A stretch of 64,000 nt of DNA, taken from Melampsora larici-populina 98AG31 (lineage: Eukaryota; Basidiomycota; Pucciniomycetes; Pucciniales; Melampsoraceae). Numbering within the stretch: the stretch's first letter is position 1; each line of letters opens with the position of its first letter. The notes beneath the pieces are model-generated. The model was not told the DNA's origin. It saw nothing but the letters and a program-made list of their open reading frames with translations, and did not search any database. Of the stretch, positions 45,708 to 57,196 are shown piece by piece. The stretch lies in NCBI RefSeq assembly GCF_000204055.1, contig NW_006768830.1:194634-258633 (forward strand). The letters are read 5' to 3'. The position numbers and the translations under genes are program-made.

Positions 45708-47162
45708 TCAATAAGGTTTAAATTTTCTAGAATTTCTCATTCTTTCAACTCTAGCTTTATCTTCATCAAATTTCTTCCTAAGTTCAAACATTTCTATCCA
45801 AAGAAAAAAACAAAGTCAAAGTCAAATCATAAAATCCATCAATTTAGAAAATCAAAAACAGAAAAAAGAAGTGAAAGTTTTCATAGTTAACTTACTATTT
45901 TTTTTATTTTCATTCACATTACTTCTATAAAACCCAGTATTCAATTCACCACCTTTTCGTTTTGGATTGTTTTGACTTTCGAGTTCATCTTTATCAAAAG
46001 CTTCTAAGAACCCTCTTTTCATGACTTTAACACCTGCAGATGAATCTCTACCCGCCATTGAGCTTTGAGCATACGGATCGGCTCCTTTTGAATCTTGTGG
46101 TTGAGTGGGTATAGTTGATGATCTACCATGTTGTCCTCCTCTTGTGACTGTAATCCATTCTCCTTCTCCATCATCTTCATCTACTTTCATTTCATCTTTG
46201 GATTCTTCTTCTTCTTCTTCTCCAGAACCTTTCTTAGCCGATTTTCCTTTCACAACCAATGAGATCGGTTTGATCACACCAGATTCAGAGGCAAGCATCC
46301 ATGCATCTGTATGAGCTTTGACTGATTCATGAGAAGGTCGAAGAAGCTTTCGTTGAGTTCGATATTTCGATAACCAATTTGATTTTGATGAATTAGATTG
46401 ATCATTTTCAGATAATGAAGGCCATCGAAGAGGCAGTTTAGCAGGATCAATTGAAAGAAGTTGACAAAGTTGATCAGATGATTTAAACCTAACCAAAGCC
46501 TTTGATAAAAGTTGATTCGAATGAGAATCCAAAACATCATTCTGAACCATCAAAGAAGGAATCTTAATGGGTTTGGAAGATTCTTGATTTTGATTTTTTT
46601 TCTTTGATTTTGATTTTGATGTTTCTGATGCTTCAGATAACTGTTTAAATAAGTTTTCAATTTCGATTTCACGTTTGATCAAACTCATTCTACAACAATT
46701 TCTATTCGATCGATCTTCATTAATTTGAATCAAGACTTCAATCTGATCTGTCTCAATCATCAAATTGAACCCTAAAAGGTTCTTAATATCTTCAACTGTT
46801 AAATTAGAATCTAAATTGATCATCAAAATCGTTCTTCTTCCATCATCATCATGATCTGGTGGAATAGATGAATTCGAACTTGGAAAAGTTGCTTTACTTG
46901 AAACATATAAATTCATAATAGTCTTTGAATCGGTTTTATTATAAATCGGTAAACAATAAAAATTAGACGAAATTGATTTTAATTGATTTGTAGGTTTAAT
47001 CCCTTCATTAGGTTTTTCTAATGTGGGTCTTGTTGAAGTTGGAATTAAAAAACTTTCAGCTACTTCTTCATCTTGGTCAATTTTTTCATGTTTTTCTGGT
47101 TTTGATTTTTTAATTGATTGTTTTGATTTCTTTGGTTTTGGTTGTGGTGCTAATGGTGGCAT
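45708..47162 (-). CDS. RRP7: Ribosomal RNA-processing protein 7
   Basis: Two exons (45896-47162, 45708-45793) across a 102-bp intron encode 450 residues. Rrp7 acts in the small-subunit processome (UTP-C/Rrp7 module) for 18S rRNA maturation in the nucleolus. Support: a basic N-terminus (PKPKKSKQSIKKSKPEK), an N-terminal domain beginning FYCLPIY with RTILMINLDSNLTVEDIKNLL (the degenerate RNA-recognition fold), the VKAHTDAWM and GEWITVTRGG segments, and the signature C-terminus FELRKKFDEDKARVERMRNSRKF-KPY spread over the second exon (FELRKKFDEDKARVERM, then RKFKPY). The splice is required to reach that C-terminus. It is transcribed divergently from uS2m. Confidence 0.9.
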
Positions 47163-47659
47163 TCTGTTTCTTGAAAGAGAAATAATTCTTGATGTTTAAT
47201 ACCGGTATTCGTGAAAAGTTAAATCGAAAATCTTCAGTGAGTGCTGATTGATGAAAATGAAAATTTAAATCAAAAGATTTGTGAACCATCTATGGCTGTA
47301 GCCTGTATGTATTGTTCTGACATATAGGTTATGGCATTGGTGGCATCCAGCGCACTTGTGAGCTATGGGTTATCGCAGCTGTCCCGACCCGATTTATTGA
47401 GTAATGTATGGGTTATGGGTTATGGATATGTAGTCTTGTGATAATTTGTGTTGATGGGTTGAATGAAATCGATTGAGTGTTGATGAAGATGAAGATGATC
47501 AGAACAATCAATTAAATTCTCAACTTCAACTTCTCAACTTCAACTTCAATCAAATCAACAACAGCAACAACAACAACTCAATCAGAAACACATCATGATA
47601 ACATTCCTTTACCTCAAAAATCAAATTCAAACCATAGACTAAATGAAATCTTAAACAGA
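47163..47659. promoter_or_regulatory. Shared divergent promoter region of RRP7 and uS2m
   Basis: About 500 bp separate the two start codons, so both promoters must lie here. It contains a TATGGGTTAT word repeated at about 47364, 47407 and 47414. CAACTTCAACTT/CAACAACAAC low-complexity sequence at 47520-47575 precedes uS2m. The uS2m frame is open upstream of its ATG back to a TAA at 47513, so an N-terminal extension or non-AUG start is possible. Confidence 0.45.
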
Positions 47660-48741
47660 ATGGAAAACAATGCGATCAAAACTATTCAAAACAGACAAAA
47701 ACTAACTGAAGATCGTAAGTTCAACTTCTCTCCAAACAAGTTCAATCATTCAAGTTCATTGTCAATCCAATTACTGATTCATCTTAATCTCACATTTGAA
47801 TTCAATCATCAGGTAAAAACTTAAAGTCATCAGGATCTATACAAAGAAACCAAAGATCAACCAGTCCATCAACCTTTATAAAGAACCCAATCGACATCAC
47901 AAACTTAACCTTATCAACTTTAATCTCAGCAAGTTCACATTTAGGTCACAACAAATCTCTAAGCTCACCCATAAGTTATCCATTGATCTATGGAACAAGA
48001 TCCAACATTTCAATCATAGATCTCCGACAAACCTTAAGTTATTTACATCGAGCATGTAATGTGATACGAGAAACTGTAGAGAAAGATGGAATCGTTTTGT
48101 TTGGGACCGGAATAGATGGAACACAAGATTCGATCAAATTAGCAAGTCAAAGGTTAGGATCTAATGGATATTCATTAGGACATAGACCGAATCATCAAAA
48201 TGGAATTTGGATAAGAGGTACAATCACAAACTCAATAGAAGTATTAAAGAAACCAAAACAAGTAACCAAACAAACCAAACTCAATCAAATCTTAAACCAA
48301 TCACAACCAAACTCAAAAAAAAATCAATCACCACTAGATAATTTAGAATCTTTAAAATTCTTACCATCTTTAATCGTTATCTTTTCACCACATCAATCTA
48401 AAGTTTTATTAAGAGAAGCTTCTTTAAAACAAATTCCAACGATTGGAATCATCGATTCAGATTTAGATCCTCGTTTAGTTACTTATCCGATTCCTGCTAA
48501 TGATGATTCGATTAGATCGATCGAATTAATTGCTGGTGTGTTATCTAAAGCTGGTCAAGAAGGTTTAAAAAGACGTCAAGAAAGGTAAGTTACTCAATCT
48601 TGATGTCGATGTCGATTTCCTAATGTCTCATGCTAATTGTTTTTTGACTTGGTTTCTTTTAAAATATATAGACTTTCTAGAAATATGCTCACTTCTTCAC
48701 AAGATAAATTAATGAATGAAACTATCAAAAGGTCAATTTGA
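47660..48741 (+). CDS. MRPS2: Mitochondrial small-subunit ribosomal protein uS2m
   Basis: Exons 47660-47714, 47813-48584 and 48672-48741 give 298 residues with consistent phases. The S2 family core is clear: SHLGHNKSLSSP, then LIYGTRSNISIIDLRQTL, VLFGTGIDGTQ, GTITNS, LIVIFSPHQSKVLLREA, IPTIGIIDSDLDPRLVTYPIPAND. S2 sits on the solvent side of the small subunit and is needed for late assembly. The start at 47660 (MENNAIKTIQ) is the first ATG in frame; a cleavable presequence is not obvious from it, so an upstream start may exist. An insertion KKPKQVTKQTK ... within the GTITNS-LPSLI interval is Lys/Gln/Asn-rich. Fungal homologs are called MRP4. Confidence 0.88.
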
Positions 48742-49865
48742 TTCTAAAAAACTTGTACATAGGATACCTTGAAATCTCATCAATCTCAAACCAATCATTC
48801 ACATCGATTTTGATCGATTGATTCATACCAAACTTGGTCTCTAGAATCAATCCTCTTGAACATCTAAATCAAATACCTTACTTGACTTTGACGTATACTT
48901 GATGCTCATATCTTAGTGATTTCAAACTGAGTATATAAACAAAATAACTATGTATCTCAAAAGGTGCCAATCTTTTCCTGTTATCTTTTGTTGTTGTACA
49001 CACGAATTTCACTTAACTTACTTGAGTTGAGTTTTCAAAATACTTTGTGTATTGATTTTCATCAAAATATTGTTGACCAGAACCAAGGATTCACTCAGCA
49101 AAACTCTGAATACCAGACTTTTCTCGTTGGTATCACAATATCTAGAGTTGAATGCTCCAAGATCATCTTATTGAAGTTTGATCTACTCTAAATCTAAGAT
49201 GATCTTGGATCATTCAACTGTCTAGATATTATGAAACTGACACCAATCTGATCAATTTATTTCATTCAAAAGTTTATGATAAGAATCCTTGGTTCTGCTC
49301 AACGACATTTTGATACAAGATCAATAAAAGTGTAAACGATCAAGGACCAACCGGGCTCATGACCAATCACAATAAGTCTAAAAAAACTGTGGGAATCTCT
49401 ACATGGTTTAGTAATTAGTAGTGATAATGATCACCAGTGACCGAAAGGAGTAAAGCAAACCTGATTGTAATGTAAGAGTAGAATTGGTAAAGAGAAAGAG
49501 AAGTGTAAAGAAGTTTTGTCTTTATATACTAATGAACACTACAAGATGATCACAGCACAAACACTAATAGATCACACATGGGTATGTTTGACATGAGTAA
49601 TGAAGAAGAAAACATATCAATCTTAGAATAGAACACCCAAATACTTCATGATCTCAATTGTTCTTTTGCCCATCTGGTACTTTGGGTCCTACATGGAGAC
49701 TGAGTGGAAGTATGTATTAGCACTGAGCAGAACTGAAGTTTAAAGTTTCACACATCTTTCGGAAAAGTTCTCTTGATAAGTCATGATGTTTGAAGATATT
49801 CCTCTCTATGAATGATTCCTGTGCGGAAGAGCAAAATCTCATTTATGAGTCATTTCAATCAACGG
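48742..49865. other. Intergenic spacer with a foldback repeat
   Basis: No gene seen. It holds the inverted repeat described at 49048-49330 and then AT-rich sequence to the MULE target duplication. Confidence 0.5.
49048..49330. repeat. ~280-bp foldback repeat
   Basis: Left-arm segments ATTGATTTTCATCAAAAT, CAGAACCAAGGATTC and TCTAGAGTTGAATGCTCCAAG pair with right-arm copies around 49225-49330. The inner pair AAGATCATCTTA/TAAGATGATCTT closes the hairpin near 49175. Arms are diverged in places, so it is old. Probably a foldback MITE downstream of uS2m. Confidence 0.7.
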
Positions 49866-49874
49866 AAATGCATA
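49866..49874. repeat. Left 9-bp target-site duplication of the MULE
   Basis: AAATGCATA here is repeated exactly at 55991-55999, immediately outside both ends of the MULE; 9 bp is the duplication typical of Mutator-like elements. Confidence 0.9.
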
Positions 49875-50258
49875 GGAGAGCACTATTTGGCGCCCGCTTT
49901 AAAATACCCGAAGCCCGGTTGATTCCGGTGCTTTACCCGTTCATCCCGCAAAGACCCGGACCCGACTGGGCCAAATTTCCCCGCAGCCGCAGCAGTATGC
50001 GGGCGTAATGTTACCATACAGCCCGGTTTTTTGGAAAACCGCCATAACCGGGCGGCAGTCAAAGAAACCGGGCTGCAGAAGCCCATCCGATCGGCAAACA
50101 CCGTGCGGTGAACTCTTGATTACCATCAAAAACCGGGCGGTGAACTCTCGATTACCATCACTCCTCATCTGATGGACCACCAACATCCTAAACTCGAAGT
50201 CAAGTACCATCCTCCCAATCCGGACATCCCTCAAGCCACCCATACGCCACATCCCAAA

Positions 50259-53200
50259 ATGGTAAGTTTGTCCACTTTCTCCCTCACTCTCCTTTTGAAG
50301 ACACAAGTGCTGATTATCCCCTTCTATACGAACAGGCGTCCTCGTATCTTTTGATCATCGGTTGTCTCGATTCCGGCCACCAAGTTCTTATCCTCGTTGC
50401 TGATAATCGAGTTGATCGAATACAAATTGTCTTAAGGTCCAGAATGTCCAACATCCCTTCGACTTCAACATCAAAGTCAGTAAACGGCCATGCTTACCCA
50501 CCAGCTTCCATCCCATCACCCTACACCTACCCCGGCCCCCATCAAACATCCAACTACAATCCATACTTTCACCCTGGTTTTATGTACCCACCTTATCAGT
50601 ACCCAAATTCTCAGTACTGGCCTCCACATCCTCCTCCTTTTGCATATCAATCTTCCGGAAATACCGCCCACACGACTGCCCCTGAGACGACTCAGCATTC
50701 CCAAATCAATTGGCAACACCAACATCCTCCTTACCTGCCTCACCCACCAGCGTCTTATCCTCCACATCCTTACGGAGCGTTGAACCAATGTCGTCTTCCT
50801 AGTCCTCCTCAACATGCCCTTAATTCGATTTCAACATCATCAAAGTCATCAAGCTCAATTGTTACAAGTCCGAAATCAAGTTTGTCCAAAACGAGCACGA
50901 ACACAATCAACAGTCCCAAAATCAACTTGAGCACAATGATCAGATCAGCTACTTTGAACATTACCAAATCTGAACCATCCATTCCTACGCGTAATTCTAC
51001 TACCAGTCATCAACCTAGCAAAACAGCCGACAATCACACAGTTGATCATGGTCCTATTGATCAAGGCACACCTGACAAACAAGACATCCCTGATGATTCC
51101 GCGGACAAAGACGAGATCCTGGATCTTCAAGCTGAGAGAGACAAAGACTGGCCTCCTATCGGTATGATAATGATTTCCATTTCATACCAATTCGTTGTAA
51201 TTAATCAATCGATTTGATCTGACCCAAGATTTTGTTCCACTATATTTTATAGGAATTGAACCTGTTCGGCTTATGCAATCACCAGTTTTTGGTAAACAGT
51301 TTGTCAAGATGACCAGTGGGCTTATGTATTTGAATGCTGTCGCCCGACATGAAGGCTACGGAATTGCAATAAAGAGTCACAAGACCGAAAACCAACGAAA
51401 AGTCCGAATCTACTTTTGGTGTTCACTTGGCCGGGATGTCGAATCAGTAGCCAAGGTTCGAAGCTCCTCCACCAAAATGACTAAATGCCCGTATGAAATT
51501 TCGCTCAACTACCTTTCAAGCATTGATCGATGGATTGTGAAGCAAGACCTGAAGACTCCATCCAAGCACAAACATAACCACCCTCCTTTTGACCAACCAA
51601 ATCACCTTGCAAAAAACCGACGCTTTCCAGATGAGGTTCTATCTCAAATCAACCTGTTATTGTCAGCTGGATGTACCGCTAGCCAGATCCGAGGCCTGAT
51701 CAACTTCGCTCCGGGTTCTGAACCTTTGGTGCGAGACATACGCAATGCTCTCAACCAACAGAGAGATCGGTGGTTATGCGGGAGGACTCCAATTCAAGGC
51801 TTGTTTGACCTCATAACTGAAGACAAGTGGGCCTTTCGTACCACCACTTCAAGTGATGGTACCCTTCAATCCCTTTTCATGGCAAGTCCTCAAGGCATCG
51901 TGTTAGCTCGACGTTTTCCGACCGTAATTGGACTCGACTGTACTTACAAGACGAACCGATTCAATCTTCCCCTCCTTCACATCATTGGAACGACGAACAC
52001 TCACAAAACCTTCACCATCGGACTTTGTTTTATGCACAGCGAAGTAGAAGATCGATATGTCTGGGCCATGGAACAATTAAAAACCGTCGTTTTCGATGGT
52101 CAATCCGAAGATTTGCAAGATACTCAGCTACCTCAAACCTTCTGCACCGACGCCGAGCCAGCTTTGTACAACGCCATAGCTAAAGTTTTCCCCAATGCCA
52201 CGCATATATTATGCATATGGCATATTAATCACAACATAGCAAAAAAGTGCAAGAAGAAGTTCAAGGGCCCTGAGTGGACGGAATTCATGAAGATATGGAA
52301 TCGGTTTTTGCAAAGCACCACCACCGAAGACTATGACGAAAATCTCAAGGCGGTCACAACTATCACTGCGAATATAATGTATTTTTCCGAGGTGAAAAAT
52401 GATTACATTTATTTCACAAAATGATTAAAAATGCATTAATTCTGCATTAATTCTGCATTTTTCTGCATTAATTCTGCATTATTAATCATTATGTGCATTA
52501 ATGTCAATCATTTTTCACCTTGGAAAAATACATTATTTTTTCAGTGTATGGCTCAACGTCACAACATATGGGATTATCTTGAGAAGACATGGCTACACCG
52601 AGCTGAGAAGTTTGTAGCTTTGTTCACCTCTCAAACCCCCCACTTTGGCAATTCTTCCACGTCTTGAGTCGAGGGAGCCCACCATCGACTTAAAAACTTC
52701 TTAGACGGTAGCAACAACGATTTCATCACGTGTTTCAAAGCTTTCAAGCGTGCAGGCGAGGCTGAGTACAAGGAAATTACGATCATGACTGGAATCGAGA
52801 GCCAGAAGACACTTCTCGGCTTACCTCCCTGCTTTCAAGAACTGAATGGTGTAATATCTCATTTCGCTCTCAACAAAATCAAAGGACAGTATGACCTGAT
52901 GAAGGACTCTTTTGACCAGAAGTGTACCAAGTCTTTCCGTGGCGCTTGGGGTTTACCGTGTGCACACGAGCTTGCACAAAACACCATGGGGGATGCAGCT
53001 AACTTATCGCCCAATCTAGTTCACGAGCAATGGCATTTGAGCCTCGTGGCACGTCCTCAAAGTTACGAAGCACTCCAAAGAGCCGTTAAATCGAAGCTGG
53101 AACATCTTATTGAGTTACCCGAGCACACTCTCCGCAAAATCTACGAAGAGCTTGCAAAACTCGAAACAGGACGCTATTCTCTCATTCCAATAGCGGCCCC

Positions 53201-55554
53201 CGAGGTTAAAGTCAACAACCGTGGGAGACCTCGTGATAAACGTGTCAGTTCACAGAAGGAAGGCCGATGGAAATCGGATATGGAGCTGGCTGACGAAGAA
53301 GAAGCAAAAAGGCAATCCAAACGAACTCGAGTATCTCATTGTAGTTTATGTTCACAGCCCGGCCACCATTGAACCACATGTCTTTCCAAGCTGACTGATG
53401 CAGAGGCAGCCCTTGATGATGAAGAGGGGGGAACACTGGACGATCTGCCACTCTTTCAGGTAGGCAATCAAATGGAAACGGACCTAGTTCAACCCCCAGT
53501 GCAAACGGACCATTGAAACCCGACAGCTTCATCATCCAGACGAGTTCCCATTGAAGGTTGAAAACCATCAAGGCATGCTGAAAAACCTAAAGCGACTCAG
53601 AGTCAATCTTGTCATACTAGATCATTCACTCAGAAAGAAGTACCTCAAACTCAATCCGGTGAAACAACCCAAGCGGACAGACTGAAACCTCAAGAATCAG
53701 CAAATGACCACCTGCGACCTCCGTCACAAGCTCCTAAACGCGTGTACAAATGTAGCAATTGTAAAACACCAGGCCACCGTGCCAATGCCTGTGCGTCACA
53801 GACGGATGACTTACCGACAGCGGATTCTTTGCTAGAACCAACTACTATATCATCTTCAATCACGAAACCCTCTGTAATTGAAGCAGAAGAATCAGACAAT
53901 GTCATCCACATTGACTCGAGCAGCAGTGACAGCAGCGACAGCAGCAGTGACTCCAAAACCGAACCCAATGCAGACTTATGTCCTTTTTGTGACGACCCGC
54001 TTCCAAAGTCGCCTTCCGAAAAACTCATCAGGCTGAAAGCCACCCTGCTTGCTTTACCTAATGCACGCAAGAGATTAGGTCACGCGGAGGCTGTTTCATT
54101 ACCGGTGAGTTAGATTTTTATATGGGCTTCATTGTTGGCTTTCAAATTTTCTGATGAAAACCCTCGTAAGTTTCCACAAACCGCATCATTCTGTGAACTT
54201 CATCAGGTTGAAGTGGATGTCATACCATCTGGTATACGCCAAGGATGGCCAACAGTAATTGACTTCGGAAAACTAGAACAGTAAGTCTGTCCTGTTTCAA
54301 AGAAGCTTTGGACAATTGTACTAATACATTTGGTTTAGGCGCATCCAAAACCATGCTGATTATATTTCCCAAATCATCAACCGTCAAAGATCGTCAAGTT
54401 TTCTGGACGAAGCAAAATCACAATGGAACAAACAGGGTCGGTACATGTTCAGCATGGCGGGCGAGTTTGAGAGATTTCAAGTGGAACAGCCCGGGTAGTA
54501 AGTAACTAATCAAAGGCTTGGTGCGGATACATGAGCTAACTAATCTATGCTTCATGCTAGTTATGGCCAATTAGGTCTTGAGGTGATGGTCAAGACTTTG
54601 TCGAATATGTTCTTGAAAGGATTGTCAACCCTAGTCAGCCAAACTGCGCCATTCCCTCCTGAATACTTCCTCCGACGTGTTCTAGTACCCGAAGTGGCTA
54701 TGTTGCTCATTTCCGAAGATTTGGACCTGCCGCCGTCGGACCCAAAAGTCAAAGCTACACTTGAAGCGAGCCGAAGATTTGGAATGGCGGTTTTCTCCTC
54801 GGAAGACCTGGAAAACCAACACGTAATCAACGAACACCCTGAACCAGCGTCGTCCAGCCGTGAGTGTGAGAAAAGTGTGCTTTCTTCGCCCCAGGATCAG
54901 ATCATCTTAAGGCAACTGCCTAAGTTTATGGTACCTTTCATTGCGTCAACATTCGATCCGCCGCCTTTTGGGAATTGTGGCTATTATGCTATCGCGGCGG
55001 GTGTGGGAACGTATTCCGAAGACTCTTATATCGATGTTTGTCGGAAATTACTCGACGAGCTGTCATCGCATCTTGAAGACCATGAACTCTTGTTATCTTC
55101 TGCGCGGACCCGACCATCCACAAAAATTCGGAGAAAGCAGACATTTGCAGCCGAAGTGGTTGAAGACCTCCTTTTTCGGTTGGATTACCTCGAAGTTAAA
55201 TGCGCACAGGAATACTGGATGCGAATGCCCTATCTGGGTTATGTTATCGCCAGTGCATACAATCGTCCAACCGTGCTATTAGATCCCCAAGAAGCAAACT
55301 GCCATACTTTCTTTCCCTATCGCACAGCGCCAAACAAGCAGGATCGGATTGTACTGGCCTTTGTGAATCAAATGCATTTTGTCAGCTTGGGGACCAAACC
55401 CAATCATCCGTTGCCATTTCCAGAAGTCTTTGGTAAGGAACGGAACACGGCCATGCTCAACACCACCACGATACCCAGTTGGACCAAATTTTATCAAGAG
55501 CAATTGGACGGCTGGAGGAATCACAGCTGGATTAATAAAAAACGGCAGATGTAG
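50259..55554 (+). pseudogene. MULE transposase with FAR1-like, SWIM, zinc-knuckle and OTU domains, broken
   Basis: Exon 1 is a lone ATG (50259-50261), then 50336-51161 and 51253 onward; further introns at about 54108-54206, 54280-54338 and 54495-54560. Domains in order: Pro/Tyr/Ser-rich N-terminus; FAR1/WRKY-like finger (FWCSLG ... CPYEISL ... HKHNHPPF); MULE DDE core (GLDCTYKTNRFNLPLL with the first Asp, TFCTDAEPAL with the second); SWIM finger (CTKSFRGAWGLPCAHEL); CCHC knuckles (CSLCSQPGHH and CSNCKTPGHRANAC); OTU cysteine-protease-like domain (FGNCGYYAIA with the Cys, NQMHFVSL with the likely His). Lesions: MITE at 52375, and TGA at 52665, 53370, 53514 and 53559, all in one frame. The first replaces Arg in STSRVEGAHH-type sequence and the second the residue after GHH of the first knuckle. 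Confidence 0.85.
52375..52535. mobile_element. 161-bp MITE inside the MULE transposase
   Basis: Ends TAATGTATTTTTCCGAGGTG and TAATGTATTTTTCCAAGGTG (inward readings) with ~33 bp inverted repeat, including GTGAAAAATGATT. TA-rich borders. The interior repeats TGCATTAATTC four times. It introduces a stop soon after entry (frame ends at 52424). Because it interrupts otherwise continuous transposase sequence, it inserted after the MULE arrived. Confidence 0.8.
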
Positions 55555-55990
55555 AATCATGTTCATTGCGCTGCTTTCTTGTTCTCAACTTTGTTGCCCT
55601 TACATACAATAACTAAGAATCCTGTGTTCTTGTCTCTTATCTTACGTGTACTCTCGTGTTTCTGAAAAAAGGTCTTTTTCTTTTTCTTTCTTTTCATGTT
55701 TTGTTGTGAGATGTGAGATGTGAGAAAGAAGAATGGCCTGAATCGGTATGGGATGAGATAAGAGAAGAAGTGATTCTGACACATGGATGGATGGGAACAC
55801 ACGCATCCATCCGGATTGAAAAAAAAGTAAGTATGTAACACACACACCCACACCCCAGAATCCACACTTAAAAAAAAAAAACTGCAGCCCGGTTTGAATT
55901 GAAAGCGGGCTACGAAAAGTTGCAGCCCGGTCGGAATATCCGAGAACCGGGCTTCGGGTATTTAAAAGCGGGCGCCAAATAGTGCTTTCC

Positions 55991-55999
55991 AAATGCATA
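55991..55999. repeat. Right 9-bp target-site duplication of the MULE
   Basis: AAATGCATA, an exact copy of 49866-49874. Confidence 0.9.
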
Positions 56000-56127
56000 T
56001 CGTGCTATAAAGTCTATTTATATTGATCATGAAGTCAAAAACATTAACACAGATAAGTAATACGATACGATTCACAAGAATCCTATAAAACATGAATGAC
56101 ATCAAATATTAATTTATAGATAAAGCT

Positions 56128-57196
56128 TCATTTTTTTGGAAGATCGAATTGATTTATTTTCTTTGGTTCAAAGCTAGCAGGAATTTCAATCTTCTCAATC
56201 GAATCCCAATCAAAATCTTTCATCCAAGGATCTAATTTAATTTGATCTAATGAACTGATCCTTTGACTAGGATTAAATTCAAGTAATCGATTCACAAACT
56301 CTTGACAAATTGAATCAATTCCAAATGGGATTCGAATCTTTTCTCTTTGAGATGAATCGGGAACTGAGTATGCTTCTAAAGAATGAAATATCAAGAAGAA
56401 TCAGTCTCAGTAATTAACCTACATAGGTATGTAGCATGGAAAACTTTTGGAAACCAAATTGAGAAATCTTACTCACTATCAATTGAACCAGGATATGAAG
56501 CAGTAAGCATTTCGAATGCCAGACAACCGAGGCTATACCAATCAGTCTCAAAACCATACTCTCTACCTCCCAACATTTCAGGTGACATGTATTGCAAAGT
56601 TCCAACCAACACGCCCGTTTCAATGTCCCAAATATATTGAGCCAATCCAAAGTCTGTGAGTTTTACGTGCCCGTTTGAGTTCACAAGTACATTATCGGGT
56701 TTGAGGTCTCTGTAAACAATGTTCTTGCGATGAAGATGATCTAGAACTACAGCCAATTCTGCAACAAAGAACTTGACGTGTTTAGTAGGCCATAGCTAAT
56801 TTGATACGAACAAAACATGTAAGCATCTTGTAAGAGTTAACAGTGTCATGAAGAGAAGAGACTTACCCTACGGTTGTATGTCAGACTACATTGATATAAT
56901 TCACCACCTTCGACCAGCTCAAGAACCAGGAAGTGAAAGTGTTGGTCGCATGAGTAACTCAAGAGGTCAATGATCAATGGACAATCCTTACCAGCCTCAA
57001 GTCCTCGAAGTTCTGAATCAAGGATTTTCTCCACCGACATGTAGTTAACCATATTTGCGTTCGGGATCAGTTTGATGGCGCACATCTTTTGATGCTCAAG
57101 TGAATATGCTGCCCAAACTTCCCCATAGCTACCTTCACCTATTTGTTTCATGAACTTGTAGCCAGGAAGGGTGGGAGAGAAGTTTATAAGAGACAT
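56128..57196 (-). CDS. AGC-like serine/threonine kinase
   Basis: Exons 56867-57196, 56477-56795 and 56128-56375 give 298 residues with matching phases, a length close to a bare kinase domain. Motifs: GEGSYGEVWAA P-loop, CAIKLIP lysine, an acidic LELVEGGEL hinge, VYRDLKPDNVLVN catalytic loop (YRD, as in AGC kinases), DFGLAQ, and a GTLQYMSPEML activation segment instead of the usual TPEYLAPE. It ends KLDPWMKDFDWDSIEKIEIPASF, a short AGC-type tail without a hydrophobic motif FxxF/Y. Related to the PKA/S6K/Rim15-like group, but I cannot name the ortholog. The MULE lies 128 bp past its stop codon and could supply or disturb its terminator. Confidence 0.85.

Larger units (their letters stand above)
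49875..55990 (+). mobile_element. Full-length Mutator-like element (MULE), 6,116 bp
   Basis: Ends are inverted: GGAGAGCACTATTTGGCGCC at the left and, read inward from the right, GGAAAGCACTATTTGGCGCC, continuing to AAATACCCGAAGCCCGGTT, so at least ~45 bp of strong TIR followed by GC-rich CCCGG-repeat subterminal sequence at both ends. Exact 9-bp flanking duplications AAATGCATA (49866-49874, 55991-55999) prove that both ends belong to one insertion. It carries a transposase gene with an OTU domain (50259-55554) and a later MITE insertion at 52375-52535. It sits 128 bp beyond the stop codon of the kinase gene at 56128. Confidence 0.93.
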
